From HB2-32-21 sp003448675 (GTDB lineage: Bacteria > Pseudomonadota > Gammaproteobacteria > Pseudomonadales > Porticoccaceae), in contig JBFHDK010000002.1 in assembly GCA_041584755.1 (NCBI GenBank), forward strand, positions 13,509 through 77,508: a DNA stretch of 64,000 nucleotides, written 5' to 3'. The position numbers and the translations under genes are program-made. This document shows positions 44,225-53,590 of this stretch, one piece after another. Every line of letters starts with the position of its first letter. Position 1 is the stretch's first letter. The notes beneath the pieces were generated by a model. The model worked only from the letters and a program-made list of their open reading frames with translations. It was not told where the DNA came from and did not search any database.

Positions 44225-45520
44225 ATGCAAGACGCCCCAACCACCCCCGCCGAAATCGACAACATCTCAAGCACCGGATTTTTCGGCTGGAAGAATGTGG
44301 GCCTGCTGTTCGGCGTTTATATGCTGGCAATCGGCTTCGTTTATTACTGCTTCAACGTGATATTTCCGGAGATGGTCAACAGCATGGGCTGGAAACGGGG
44401 CGACGCCTCCTGGGCCCAGACCATTCACGGTCTTCTGTACGGTGTTTTTGTCCCAATCGCCGCCATCGCCACCAATAAGATCGGCGCGCGCGCCACTATT
44501 TTGATCGGCATTTTGGTGCTGATTGGCGGCTGTATTCTGCTGGGAACCGCCACCCACTCGATCACCGCCTGGACGCTCATCTGGGGCATATTAATGGCCT
44601 TCGGCTTTACCTTTGCCGGGGTGATCCCTATCCAGACCACCATCACCCACTGGTTTGACCAGCATCGCGCCACCGCCATCGGCCTGGTTATGAGCGCTGC
44701 CGGGGTTGGCGGCTTTATCGCTCAGCCCCTGTTTACCTGGATTGTCCAGAACGTTGGCGGCTGGCAGACCGGCTGGCTCGCCGCCACAGGCTTTGCGCTG
44801 GCAGCTGTCGCCCTGGCAGCCCTGGTGGCCAACAAACCCTCGGACCGGGGCCAGCATCCCGACGGCATCCTGCATACCGAGGAGTCCCGGGAGGCCCAGC
44901 ACGCCAACTCGAAAACCTATAAAACCCGAGACTTCTGGTCACTGCGCGAAGCCCTGCGTACGCCGGCTTTGTGGTTGCTGATCATCCTGTTTCTGGGTGG
45001 GGTTATGCCCCTCTATCTGCTGGTGGTTCATGGCGTCCTGCACCTGACCGATCTGAATTACGAAGGCATGCAGGCGGCCAGTGTATTGAGTTTTATGCTG
45101 GCCGGTAGCGCCTGCGCCCGCTTTCCCATCGGTTGGCTGGGCGACCGGTTGGAGCCAAAATTGATCATGCTTGCGCTGTTTTTAGTCTCGGTAATCTCCA
45201 TGAGCATTATCTGGAAGGCGCCGAACCTCGGGTTGCTTCTGCTGGCTGGGGCCATGTTCGGGGCGGCCTATGGCGGCACCCTGGTGATGGTGCCCACCAT
45301 GGTGGCCAATTATTTCGGCGCGGCGTCGTTCGCCAGTATTAACGGGTTTATATTTCCGGTGCAAATAGTGGTGGCCAGTATGATTCCAGTGGGCGCCGGA
45401 TATATCGCCGACGAAACTGGCACTTATGACCTGCCATTTATGGGGCTGATCGGCTTCACGGTCGTAGCCGCCCTATGCACCCTGGCAATCAGACCACCAC
45501 TCAAAGAAGCTGCCAACTGA
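44225..45520 (+). CDS. MFS transporter (monocarboxylate/oxalate-formate carrier type)
   Basis: 431 residues with about 12 membrane helices and a central loop (about 215-240, NKPSDRGQHPDGILHTEES). The first helix follows FFGWKNVGLLFGVYML; the conserved SAAGVGGFIAQP segment lies in the N-terminal half. It resembles MFS carriers of small organic acids annotated OxlT- or MCT-like. The substrate is unknown. A close paralogue lies at 62514-63833. TACAAT and ACAATAATTAA (44193-44203) precede it, the latter also found before the paralogue. It faces the decayed oxygenase locus convergently. Confidence 0.88.
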   Translation: MQDAPTTPAEIDNISSTGFFGWKNVGLLFGVYMLAIGFVYYCFNVIFPEMVNSMGWKRGDASWAQTIHGLLYGVFVPIAAIATNKIGARATILIGILVLIGGCILLGTATHSITAWTLIWGILMAFGFTFAGVIPIQTTITHWFDQHRATAIGLVMSAAGVGGFIAQPLFTWIVQNVGGWQTGWLAATGFALAAVALAALVANKPSDRGQHPDGILHTEESREAQHANSKTYKTRDFWSLREALRTPALWLLIILFLGGVMPLYLLVVHGVLHLTDLNYEGMQAASVLSFMLAGSACARFPIGWLGDRLEPKLIMLALFLVSVISMSIIWKAPNLGLLLLAGAMFGAAYGGTLVMVPTMVANYFGAASFASINGFIFPVQIVVASMIPVGAGYIADETGTYDLPFMGLIGFTVVAALCTLAIRPPLKEAAN

Positions 45521-45526
45521 GCGCGT

Positions 45527-46210
45527 TCAGCGGCGCCGGTAGCTGTGGCCCGGCTTCCAGAAGTAGACAAAGAAAGCCCCCAGATAAACCACCAGGGAGG
45601 CATACATCGCTTTGCGCCAAGCGCCATCGGCGGGCCGGATGACCTCAAACTCGTGCACATAAATCGTTTCGCAGGCGCCGTTGCCGGTATCGGTGCGCAC
45701 GGTGCTGGTGCCGCGTAACGTGTTGCCCTCGCTCTGGTAGGCGGCCAACCAGCCTCGGATGCGAATCTGATCGCCAATTTTCACAGCACCGATTTGATCC
45801 CGGATCACAGGATCGTCCGAGATCAGGTGGTTGTTGGACAATTGATCCATCCGAAACCGTTCCCAGGCAGCCTGATCCTGGGTTTCAACATTGCAGGTGA
45901 ACTGGCCATTCCAAAAATCGAGGCGGTTGAGCAGGGGGCTCAGCGCCGTCTCACGCCAGACCACGCAGATGTCGGCCATATTCAAATGATCATTCCAGGA
46001 TTTATGCAACATAGCCTCGCCATCATGATGACGGTAAGACACCACCAGGCCCCAAAGCTCGTAGTCATAGCGCGGCTCTACCCGATAGCCGACCCCCTTA
46101 AATGGCGCGTCAAAGGGTTCAACCTGAACCGCGCTTTGCAGGGGTTCCCGCTCGATCTCAGGGACGAAATCAATTGTTGCGGGGAGATCGTTACGTTTCC
46201 AGCAGGACAC
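45527..46210 (-). CDS. Uncharacterised protein with a cut-off lipoprotein signal
   Basis: 227 residues if read from GTG 46210, but translation of the same frame just upstream gives LRLVLWTSFTLLLVSC, a hydrophobic segment ending in a lipobox (Cys at codon 46204-46202). No ATG, GTG or TTG precedes that segment before an in-frame TGA. An ATG at 46283 lies in another frame and meets TAG at 46262; a one-base shift there would give a complete lipoprotein signal. The mature part (WNDHLNMADICVVW, VKIGDQIRIRGWLAAY) belongs to no family I can name and ends with a membrane helix, ASLVVYLGAFFVYFW. It is probably a damaged gene, or one with a non-standard start. It is downstream of the oxygenase remnant. 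Confidence 0.6.
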   Translation of the reverse strand: MSCWKRNDLPATIDFVPEIEREPLQSAVQVEPFDAPFKGVGYRVEPRYDYELWGLVVSYRHHDGEAMLHKSWNDHLNMADICVVWRETALSPLLNRLDFWNGQFTCNVETQDQAAWERFRMDQLSNNHLISDDPVIRDQIGAVKIGDQIRIRGWLAAYQSEGNTLRGTSTVRTDTGNGACETIYVHEFEVIRPADGAWRKAMYASLVVYLGAFFVYFWKPGHSYRRR

Positions 46211-46318
46211 CAGCAGCAGCGTGAAGCTGGTCCATAAAACCAGGCGTAGAAAGATTGGTCTAGCTCCGATTTCGTGAGTACATTGAATTCAGCACCCGGT
46301 GACAACAGGGCAAATCAC

Positions 46319-47244
46319 TCAGTCCGCCCCCATCGCTCGCTCAAGGGCCAGGTGGAAGTGAGCCAGGGCCGGTTCATTCTGGCCGACCAGCATATACTCC
46401 ATGGCACCACTGAGAAAGTTGCGCTCCATCTCCGTCTGGATGGCGATGTCTTCCGCATCCACCGTACGAATGGCCAGGTCGATATTGGCGTCCCAGTAGC
46501 GCTTCGCCTTGTCGCTGGTCACCGGCTCGGGCACGTAGCAATCAAAATAAATCACACACTGATCAACCTTGTCCTTGACCGGGAAAACACGCCGGGTTTC
46601 CACATGATCAGCCTGTATGGTGAAAATGGTATTGGGAAACAGCTGGTAGGAGATTGCTTTATGTTTAACGAAACCCCATTCGCTTTCCGGCTTGTCACAC
46701 AGACTCGCGATATTCTTGCGCGCCACCGCCATCCAGTGGCGCGGGCCGTGACCCTCGAACAGACAGACATTAGGGTAGAAAATCGGCGCCACCGTATTGG
46801 TATGTAGGGAAGCAAAATGGTAAGGCTCCAGAAAAGTGTCGATGGGCATCTTCCAGTTGATGTCCCGGTGCAACACACGTCGCTCATAAAGCACCCAATC
46901 CCCTAACTGGTAATTCCCCAGCTCCGGATGCACACCGTCCAGATAACTGCCCAGTTCCAGACTTCCGTCAGGGTCGGACAGGACCCACAACATACCGGGG
47001 CGCTCTTCCAGAGGCAGCGGGATAAGCCCATGTTCGCTCAACGCGATGTCCGGGAAATTACGCCTATCCGGCAAGCCACTTCCCGGGCCTGCCAGTCAGC
47101 ACGGGTATAGTTACTGACGGGGGTGCGACACACACCTTCCCCGGTGGCGGTAATATCCCTGTCGATATACTCGAAAGCCCGTTTGACCCGCTGGATTTGT
47201 GCCGACTGTTCCAGTGCCCCTAACTCCCAGGCTGGACTGGCCAA
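46319..47244 (-). pseudogene. Rieske aromatic-ring oxygenase alpha subunit, Rieske domain deleted
   Basis: Two pieces of one gene. The N-terminal remnant (47244 to about 47072, TTG start) reads QIQRVKRAFEYIDRD and YTRADWQAREVA, as in alpha-subunit N-termini. The C-terminal remnant (from about 47074 down to 46319, 251 codons) is the catalytic domain: NWKMPIDTFLEPYHFASLHTN with the iron-site Asp/His/His segment, and a normal C-terminus. The roughly 100 residues between, which should carry the C-x-H and C-x2-H ligands of the [2Fe-2S] cluster, are absent, and the two parts are in different frames. The protein could not take electrons from a reductase. It lies 42 bp after the LLM oxidoreductase, same strand. 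Confidence 0.8.
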
Positions 47245-47286
47245 CGCCCCGGCGGACGAAGCACCAACCTCGCCTCAAAGGCGCAA

Positions 47287-48624
47287 TCAGGCCGCCTTGA
47301 TTTCCAGCTCCGCCAACGCATCGCGGTCACAGACCGGCCCACGCTTGGTGCCGTGGGCCAGTTTCACCGAACCCGGCTCGCGCTGGAAGGAATCCACCAG
47401 GCCAATTTCGTCGGCGTATTCGCGAATAACCGGCCACACTTCCTTGCCCAGTAATTCAATACAGCGATTACGCTGCTGGTCGGAGGCGACGCCCTGAACA
47501 TTAAAGGCGGTAAATGAACCGGGGCGAATGACCCGCAAAATGGCTTTGATTTTTGGAATCACCTGCTCGGGCGTACCGCAGACAATCTGCAGATTGGCCT
47601 GAGCGCGCTGGTAGGAGGAGTAGAGTTTTTCCTTGACCACATCCATGCTTTCCTCACGCCACTTGCCACTGCGTGCCCCTTCGAGCTTCTCTTTACTAAT
47701 ACCCAGCCACGAACCGCCAGGAGAAGCCTTCGCCATCAGCCGGATCGCTCCCTTGGAGTTGTAACCCGGTGGCAGGGTGTGCTCCGGCCGGCTGAAGCCA
47801 TTCTGGCCACCACCAAAGGCGTAACCACGACCCACTTCCTGAGCTTCTTCCTCACTGTCGGAAACAAACAGCGGCAGCAGGTAACCGAAGTTTTCCGAAC
47901 CGGCCTGGTAGCCCAGCTCGGCGGCTTTATCGGCGTACATATCCCAGAGGTCGCAAGTAGCGCCGAGCGCTGACCCCAGGCCCACATAGGGATAACGCTT
48001 TTCCGCACACCAGAGCACGGTTTCCGGCGAAAGCACACCCGGAATCCATTGCTGGGGGTAAGGCTTCTGGTAAGGCAGTACCCAGGGGTTCACATGGCGA
48101 TAGTGGAAGTGCTTGCCTTCGTAGCGCCAGGGACCCTCTTTGGTCCAGGCTTGCATAATAAAATCGTGGGCTTCGTTAAACAGCTCACGGTTGTACGCCG
48201 GGTTAGCGTTATTAAAAAACTGCTCACTGCCTGCACCACGCACCCAACCAGCGACCAGGCGACCGCGGGAAATCGTGTCGATGGTAGCCAGTTCCTCGGC
48301 GACTCGCAGTGGGTGTTTCACAACCGGTAACGGGTTGCCCACCAGAATAATTTTTGCCTTGCTGGTAATACGCGCAAGGATAGCAGCCTCGGTGTTAATG
48401 ACATTCCCCATGCAATAAGGATTGCCGTGGTGCTCGTTAAGGGCCAGGCCGTCGAACCCCACTTCCTCGGCGAGACAGTATTCGTCGAGAAATTGATTGT
48501 AGTCATCGGCACCTTTCTCGCGATCATAGTACTTGTTGGAAACACCAAAAAAAGCCTTGTTTTTCAAGACAATATCTTCATCGATATGGCGATAGGGCCG
48601 CTCAGTAAAATATGCAAGTTTCAT
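47287..48624 (-). CDS. LLM class flavin-dependent oxidoreductase (luciferase-like)
   Basis: 445 residues. A TIM-barrel luciferase-like monooxygenase: MKLAYFTERPYRHID, the mid segment VGFDGLALNEHHGNPYCMGN, ILVGNPLPVVKHPLRVAEELATIDTISRGRLVAGWVRG, and the late VCGTPEQVIPKIKAIL. These are typical of class C flavin monooxygenases needing reduced FMN from a partner; an F420 cofactor is possible for this superfamily. The substrate is unknown. It heads a minus-strand unit with the oxygenase remnant and the lipoprotein-like gene, suggesting a degraded catabolic operon. Confidence 0.9.
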   Translation of the reverse strand: MKLAYFTERPYRHIDEDIVLKNKAFFGVSNKYYDREKGADDYNQFLDEYCLAEEVGFDGLALNEHHGNPYCMGNVINTEAAILARITSKAKIILVGNPLPVVKHPLRVAEELATIDTISRGRLVAGWVRGAGSEQFFNNANPAYNRELFNEAHDFIMQAWTKEGPWRYEGKHFHYRHVNPWVLPYQKPYPQQWIPGVLSPETVLWCAEKRYPYVGLGSALGATCDLWDMYADKAAELGYQAGSENFGYLLPLFVSDSEEEAQEVGRGYAFGGGQNGFSRPEHTLPPGYNSKGAIRLMAKASPGGSWLGISKEKLEGARSGKWREESMDVVKEKLYSSYQRAQANLQIVCGTPEQVIPKIKAILRVIRPGSFTAFNVQGVASDQQRNRCIELLGKEVWPVIREYADEIGLVDSFQREPGSVKLAHGTKRGPVCDRDALAELEIKAA

Positions 48625-48680
48625 CGTGTCAGTCTCCGGTATAAAGAATTTAATAACTTATTAGATCTTTTCCGCACACT

Positions 48681-48744
48681 GCCCCCGAAAAAGTCCGGCA
48701 CTGGAATTTTTCTACTGACTTATGCGCGTTTACTTTCCGGGGGC
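48681..48744. promoter_or_regulatory. Long inverted repeat upstream of the LLM oxidoreductase
   Basis: GCCCCCGAAAAAG (48681-48693) and CTTTCCGGGGGC (48733-48744) are near-complementary arms separated by 39 bp, within the 215-bp gap between the LLM gene and the bepA-like gene. It may be an operator pair or a leader structure for the LLM unit. No T-run follows on either strand, so it is not a terminator. Confidence 0.35.
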
Positions 48745-48839
48745 TTTAAATAGTTTCGTCCGAGAGTACAACATTCGCGCTAAACCGGTAAACACACGAC
48801 TACCCTGACGTGAGCTAAGCACCACGCGACTGATGCAGA

Positions 48840-50126
48840 TCATGTCGGGACGTCCTGGGATTGCAAAGCCTGGAGGCGCTCCCGCGCCTGCCGACCCAAT
48901 TCGCCCGGTGCCCTGGCCGCCTCCTGATAATAGACCGCAGCCTCTTGTTTCGCGCCCCGCGCGGCAGAAATGTCGCCCAGATACAAGCTGGAATGGGCCG
49001 TGGGCAGCAACTCGCGGCTGCGCAGCAGGTCACGCTCGGCCGCCGGAAAGTTATTCTGTTTAAAGTAATGGATTCCCCGCGTCAGCACGTGACTGAAATA
49101 ATTCGGGTTTTTCTTGACCGCCATGGAATAGGCTTGGGTGGCCTTGTTGTTTTTATCGTCCATGGCCCAGGCGTGGCCACGCAGTTCCCAGAACTGGCCT
49201 TCCGCTGGCTGCAAGCGAATACTTTCATCCAGTAGCTGCAAAGCGCGGGCCGGGGCTCTCTCCTGCAGGGACTCCATGGCCACGGTTTGCGCTTCGTAGG
49301 CTGGCTGATCACGACGAATTGCCGCGGTCATACGCCGGTAGCGCTCGGTATTTCTGACGCCCCCCGGCGGATAGTTGGCGGCCTTGGCCCGATTTGCCTC
49401 TACCCGCTCCTGGGATGGCGGATGGCTGGCAAATAATGCGGCCAGGGCACTCTGTTGACGGCCCTCTGAAAGCTCCACAAACTTGGCCTGGACGGCGACC
49501 GCGCCCTGGGGGTCGTAGCCGGCCCTGACCATGTAATCCATGCCATAGGCATCGGACTCCAGCTCCGCCGAGCGACCATAACGAGACATCCAGGCCGATG
49601 TGCCGAGTTGCGCGGCCATGCCGCCAAGGGGGTTGTTGTTGGTAGCGCTGCCCAAAGCCTGGAGGCCAATATTCGCCAGCATACCCCGGGTCATCTGGGT
49701 GGCGCCATGGCGAGCGGCGGCATGGACAATTTCGTGGGCAAGCACGGCGGCCAACTGGGATTCATCCTCCAGGTGAATCAACAAGCCCCGGTTAATAGCG
49801 ATCTTGCCACCGGGCAACGCCCAGGCATTAGGCACTGAGTTGTTAAGCACCACAAATTCGTAGGGCAGCTCGGGCCGGTCGCTAACCCGCGCCAGCTTGT
49901 GGCCCACCTCGGCCACATAGCGCTGCACCGCCGGGTCGATATAGTAGAGCCCCCCCTGGGATTGCTGCCCGGATTGGTACTGCTGTTGGCCGATGGCCAC
50001 TTCCTGCTGGGGAGAAATCAACGACAATTCCTGCCTGCCAGTCACGGGGTTAACCATGCACCCCGCCAGCACCGACAAAGACAAAAAAGCCACCCAAAAC
50101 CGCGAGATTCTTTCCGACACAGACAC
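48840..50126 (-). CDS. M48 metalloprotease lipoprotein with TPR domain (BepA-like)
   Basis: 428 residues. A signal peptide ends in the lipobox LAGC (Cys23), so it is membrane-anchored in the periplasm. The M48 zinc motif HEIVH is at residues 131-135 (LAAVLAHEIVHAAARHGA), and ELESDAYGMDYMVRAGYD supplies the third ligand. The C-terminal half (about 270-425) is TPR-like, with ATQAYSMAVKKNPNYFSHVL. This is the architecture of BepA/YfgC, which assists or degrades outer-membrane LptD and BamA substrates. It is divergent from yaaA. Confidence 0.9.
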   Translation of the reverse strand: MSVSERISRFWVAFLSLSVLAGCMVNPVTGRQELSLISPQQEVAIGQQQYQSGQQSQGGLYYIDPAVQRYVAEVGHKLARVSDRPELPYEFVVLNNSVPNAWALPGGKIAINRGLLIHLEDESQLAAVLAHEIVHAAARHGATQMTRGMLANIGLQALGSATNNNPLGGMAAQLGTSAWMSRYGRSAELESDAYGMDYMVRAGYDPQGAVAVQAKFVELSEGRQQSALAALFASHPPSQERVEANRAKAANYPPGGVRNTERYRRMTAAIRRDQPAYEAQTVAMESLQERAPARALQLLDESIRLQPAEGQFWELRGHAWAMDDKNNKATQAYSMAVKKNPNYFSHVLTRGIHYFKQNNFPAAERDLLRSRELLPTAHSSLYLGDISAARGAKQEAAVYYQEAARAPGELGRQARERLQALQSQDVPT

Positions 50127-50200
50127 CTCCTGTTGATGGCCAAAGCTATGAGTATAATAACCGGTCAGTACAATCAGGTTGAACTCAAGGTCTAAGCGCC

Positions 50201-50995
50201 ATGCTAATGCTTATTTCCCCCGCAAAAAAAATGGATATGGGTGCCGGTGAAACCGTAGGCGGCAAGCCACTGGCTCTACACACTCAAGCAGACTTTCTCG
50301 ACGATGCCGAGGAGTTAATCGAGCAACTGCGCGAATTAACCCCACCCCAGGTTTCCGAATTGATGAAAATCAGCGACAAACTGGGCGATCTTAATTTCGG
50401 CCGTTACCTGGACTGGGATAAAAACCTTAATACCGACAACGCCCGCCAGGCGCTGTTGGCTTTCAAGGGCGACGTCTATGTCGGTATCGACGCCGACAAC
50501 CTGAGCAAGGCCGATCTACAATGGGCTCAGGGTCGGCTACGGATACTATCCGGCCTCTACGGGCTGTTGCGGCCGCTGGATCTGATCAAAGCCTACCGCC
50601 TGGAAATGGGGACCCGCTTTGGCAACAGCCGGGGTAAGGATCTTTATACATTCTGGGGCACAAAAATCACCGACGCTCTGAACGCCAGTCTCGCCAATCA
50701 ATCCCTGCCGGTGGTGGTCAACCTGGCCTCTAACGAATACTTCAAGTCGGTGGATACGAAGAAATTACATGCCGAAGTCATCACTCCCGTGTTCAAGGAC
50801 TGGAAGGGTGACAAGTACAAAGTCATCAGCTTTTTTGCCAAAAAGGCCCGCGGCATGATGGTGGGTTATGCCATTCGCAACCGTATTGACGATGTCGAGA
50901 AGCTCAAAGATTTTGACGACGAGGGCTACACATACAATTCCGCCATGTCTTCCGCCCATGAGTGGGTATTTACCCGTGAGGCCGTGGATGCCTGA
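50201..50995 (+). CDS. yaaA: Peroxide stress protein YaaA
   Basis: 264 residues, standard length. It starts MLMLISPAKKMDMGAG as in the family. Other conserved parts are FNFGRYLDWD-like NFGRYLDWDKNL, LSGLYGLLRPLDLIKAYRLEMGTR, VNLASNEYFKSV and KVISFFAKKARGMM. YaaA lowers free intracellular iron and limits DNA damage during hydrogen peroxide stress. It is 18 bp before the DUF938 gene, so they are likely cotranscribed. Confidence 0.95.
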   Translation: MLMLISPAKKMDMGAGETVGGKPLALHTQADFLDDAEELIEQLRELTPPQVSELMKISDKLGDLNFGRYLDWDKNLNTDNARQALLAFKGDVYVGIDADNLSKADLQWAQGRLRILSGLYGLLRPLDLIKAYRLEMGTRFGNSRGKDLYTFWGTKITDALNASLANQSLPVVVNLASNEYFKSVDTKKLHAEVITPVFKDWKGDKYKVISFFAKKARGMMVGYAIRNRIDDVEKLKDFDDEGYTYNSAMSSAHEWVFTREAVDA

Positions 50996-51013
50996 TCGTA
51001 GAATCCCGGCGCC

Positions 51014-51652
51014 ATGAAATTACCCAACTCACCGGCCTGCGAAAACAACAAGCGACCTATCCTGCTAGTACTAGAGCGAGTATTTAAAGATTGCGCTTCG
51101 GTTCTCGAAATAGGTAGCGGCACCGGCCAGCATGCCGTATACCTGGCGCCCCGCCTCGGGCCCGATCTTGTCTGGCAAACCAGCGATCTGGCGGAGAATC
51201 ACCCCGGCATCAATGCATGGATTGAAGCCTTCCCCTCCGACAATATGCGCGCGCCCCTGGTCCTGGATGTGGACGAGCCGGAGTGGCCGGTTTCCGCGCC
51301 CGTGGATGCGGTATTCACCGCCAACACCTGCCATATCATGGCCTGGGCCAGCGTCGAAAATATGTTCTCGCGCTTAGCGGAGACGGTCAGCGAAAACGGT
51401 TTGCTGGCCATTTACGGGCCATTTAACTACAACAATGAATACACTTCCGAAAGCAATGCCCGCTTTGATGTCTGGTTAAAAGAGCGGGGTGCGCACCAGG
51501 GTATCCGGGACTTTGAGGCCATCAGCGCGCTGGCGGAACAGGCGGGCTTTAAACTTCTGGAAGATAATGCCATGCCCGCCAATAACCGTCTGCTAGTCTG
51601 GCAAAAGCACAGGCCGGCAGCAGGAAAACGGGCTACCATCGGTAAAAGTTAG
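51014..51652 (+). CDS. DUF938 SAM-dependent methyltransferase-like protein
   Basis: 212 residues. It begins with NSPACENNKRPILLVLERVF and has motif I VLEIGSGTGQHAVYLA, then LDVDEPEWP, FTANTCHIMAW and LAIYGPFNYNNEYTSESN, the signature of the DUF938 family. The fold is a class I methyltransferase; the substrate is not known. It follows yaaA. Confidence 0.9.
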   Translation: MKLPNSPACENNKRPILLVLERVFKDCASVLEIGSGTGQHAVYLAPRLGPDLVWQTSDLAENHPGINAWIEAFPSDNMRAPLVLDVDEPEWPVSAPVDAVFTANTCHIMAWASVENMFSRLAETVSENGLLAIYGPFNYNNEYTSESNARFDVWLKERGAHQGIRDFEAISALAEQAGFKLLEDNAMPANNRLLVWQKHRPAAGKRATIGKS

Positions 51653-51808
51653 GGAACCAGGGCGCAAGTCCTATATTATTGCGCAAAGGCTTTTTCATTA
51701 TGTGACAAACTCTGTTTGTTACAGAAGCGCGAGCTGGTTAAATTCCTTTCCAACCAGCGCCCTCAGAGAGCTTTGTGACTAGCGAACCCCTAAACATCAA
51801 GCAGTGTG

Positions 51809-52795
51809 ATGCAAAAAGATAAAGCCGAAGCATCCGGGCCAACGGACCCCCGCTCATCGAAAAGCGAGGCCTTCGCGGAGCTCAGCCGATTAGCCCGGGA
51901 AAGCACCTCGTCGTGGAGCGAAAATGTACCGGGCCGCCAAACCGATCGCGCCTTTTTGCTGCTGATTGTGATTGCCATCATCTTGCTCTCGGGCATCATT
52001 ATGATTGCTGGTTACCGGGAACAATTAACCGAAAAGTTTGACGAGCTTAAGGCCCTTACCAGCCAGTCCAATACCCTGAACAGCGGGACTGAGAGTCACA
52101 TGTCCACGCAGCCACCCATGAGTGGCCAACCCATCAACACTAAGACGCCATCAAGCGCGGAACTGGAATTAAAGCTTGCAAACCTCGAGGAACGTCTGGC
52201 GCTACTGCAACGCAAGCTCGACATGCTCGAAACCAGCGCACCACCACGAGACATAACGACACCAAAGTCGACACCCGCAGGCTTGACTACGCTTGATGAC
52301 GAGCTTCCGAGGCAACAACCCGAGCTGATCCTGGCGGAACCAGAACCCGATCAAACATCAACGAACATTCTCCCCGCTCGGGACGAAACAAGCGAGAGCG
52401 CAATGCCCCCAGCGTCGGAAACGGCAGATGAACACTCGTCAATGACAACCACACCCACCAAACCCGCGGCCACGATCCCTGCTTTAGCGCCAGACGTGTC
52501 CGAAGCCGGTGTCGCCGATCAGAAAATGAAATTGGAAGGCTCACCCGATACCTTGTCGGCAAGCAACAGCTGGTACATTAACCTTGCCGCTTATTCCCAG
52601 CAGTCTTCGGCAAAACCACTCTATGAGCGAGCGCGAAAAATAGCGAAGGCGGATATTCAGGAAGTCGTTTCCGGCACCCGGACCGTGTACCGGGTGCGGG
52701 CCATCGGTTACCCCTCCGCTGAAGAAGCGCGAGAAGACACCCGGCGCCTGGAATCCTTGCTGGGCTTGAAGGACACCTGGGTCTCCAATAAATAG
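51809..52795 (+). CDS. SPOR-domain inner-membrane protein
   Basis: 328 residues from ATG 51809 (a GTG three bases earlier is equally possible; no clear ribosome site). Cytoplasmic tail of about 45 residues, one membrane helix (about 50-68, LLLIVIAIILLSGIIMIAG), a short coiled-coil region (about 115-140, LELKLANLEERLALLQRKLDML), and a long Pro/Thr/Ala-rich periplasmic linker. The C-terminal SPOR-like domain (about 250-325) has SWYINLAAYSQQSSAKPLYERA and YRVRAIGYPSAEEA. SPOR domains bind denuded glycan at division septa. The precise role is unknown. Confidence 0.8.
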   Translation: MQKDKAEASGPTDPRSSKSEAFAELSRLARESTSSWSENVPGRQTDRAFLLLIVIAIILLSGIIMIAGYREQLTEKFDELKALTSQSNTLNSGTESHMSTQPPMSGQPINTKTPSSAELELKLANLEERLALLQRKLDMLETSAPPRDITTPKSTPAGLTTLDDELPRQQPELILAEPEPDQTSTNILPARDETSESAMPPASETADEHSSMTTTPTKPAATIPALAPDVSEAGVADQKMKLEGSPDTLSASNSWYINLAAYSQQSSAKPLYERARKIAKADIQEVVSGTRTVYRVRAIGYPSAEEAREDTRRLESLLGLKDTWVSNK

Positions 52796-52798
52796 CAC

Positions 52799-53539
52799 CT
52801 ACTCGACGCCGTTTTGTTCGAGATAACGGCGGATTTCATCTTCTCCCAGCGGCGCGCGCCTCTTGATTTTCAAACTTTCATTCCATTCGCTTGCGAAATC
52901 CCGCTGCAAACCCAGGTTGATCATGGCTGTCACCAGCATGGCCAGCAGCGCTCCGAGGCTGGCCAGGGCCATATCCTTTTGGGCGTCCCAGATATCCCCC
53001 TGGGTACCCAGGTAGTCCATGGCCAGTGCTCCACCAAAGACCGCCGCCGCGCCCCACTCAAACAACTCGAAAATCATCGAGGTCGACATAGTCAGGTCGA
53101 GAGGCAGGAAGTAGCCCCAGAAACCGCGCACACCGGCAATACGAATAAATACTTCTCGTATGGGGTAAGCGAGCAATAAACCGTAGGAAAAGTGCACCAG
53201 CCTATCGAAGTGATTACGCTCAAAACCCAGCACCTCGTTAAGACTGTAGCCGAAAGCCCGTTGCCACCAGGCATCGTAAGGCACCTTGGCGTAGGTGTAG
53301 TGGGAACCGATTTCATGGAGCGCCATGAACAGGAAAATCAGAGTGTAGGAAATGCGCGACAGGGGGAAGGCCTTGTGGGTGCCGATAATCAGAACAATAA
53401 ACAGCACCGCCAGTACATTTTCCAGCAGCCATGCCTCGCGATCCAAGGGTGCATAGGCCAGCACCAACCACTCCAGCACAAATAGCACCAACAAGACTAG
53501 CAGATAGCGCCTGCGTCCGGGGCTTCCCAACTCAGTCAT
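52799..53539 (-). CDS. DUF2238 (YjdF-like) inner-membrane protein
   Basis: 246 residues with about six membrane helices, including YLLVLLVLFVLEWLVLAY, LLENVLAVLFIVLIIGT, IFLFMALHEIGSHYTYA and ALASLGALLAMLVTAMI. Conserved polar residues of the family are in HEIGSHYTYAKVPY, RNHFDRLVHFSYGLLLAYP and EWGAAAVFGGALAMDYLGTQGDIWDAQKDM. The function is unknown. It is convergent with the SPOR gene (three bp apart). Confidence 0.88.
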   Translation of the reverse strand: MTELGSPGRRRYLLVLLVLFVLEWLVLAYAPLDREAWLLENVLAVLFIVLIIGTHKAFPLSRISYTLIFLFMALHEIGSHYTYAKVPYDAWWQRAFGYSLNEVLGFERNHFDRLVHFSYGLLLAYPIREVFIRIAGVRGFWGYFLPLDLTMSTSMIFELFEWGAAAVFGGALAMDYLGTQGDIWDAQKDMALASLGALLAMLVTAMINLGLQRDFASEWNESLKIKRRAPLGEDEIRRYLEQNGVE

Positions 53540-53590
53540 GGGCCTGGCCGCTACAGTACCCCTGTGCGGTATCGGCCCAATGCCATATCC

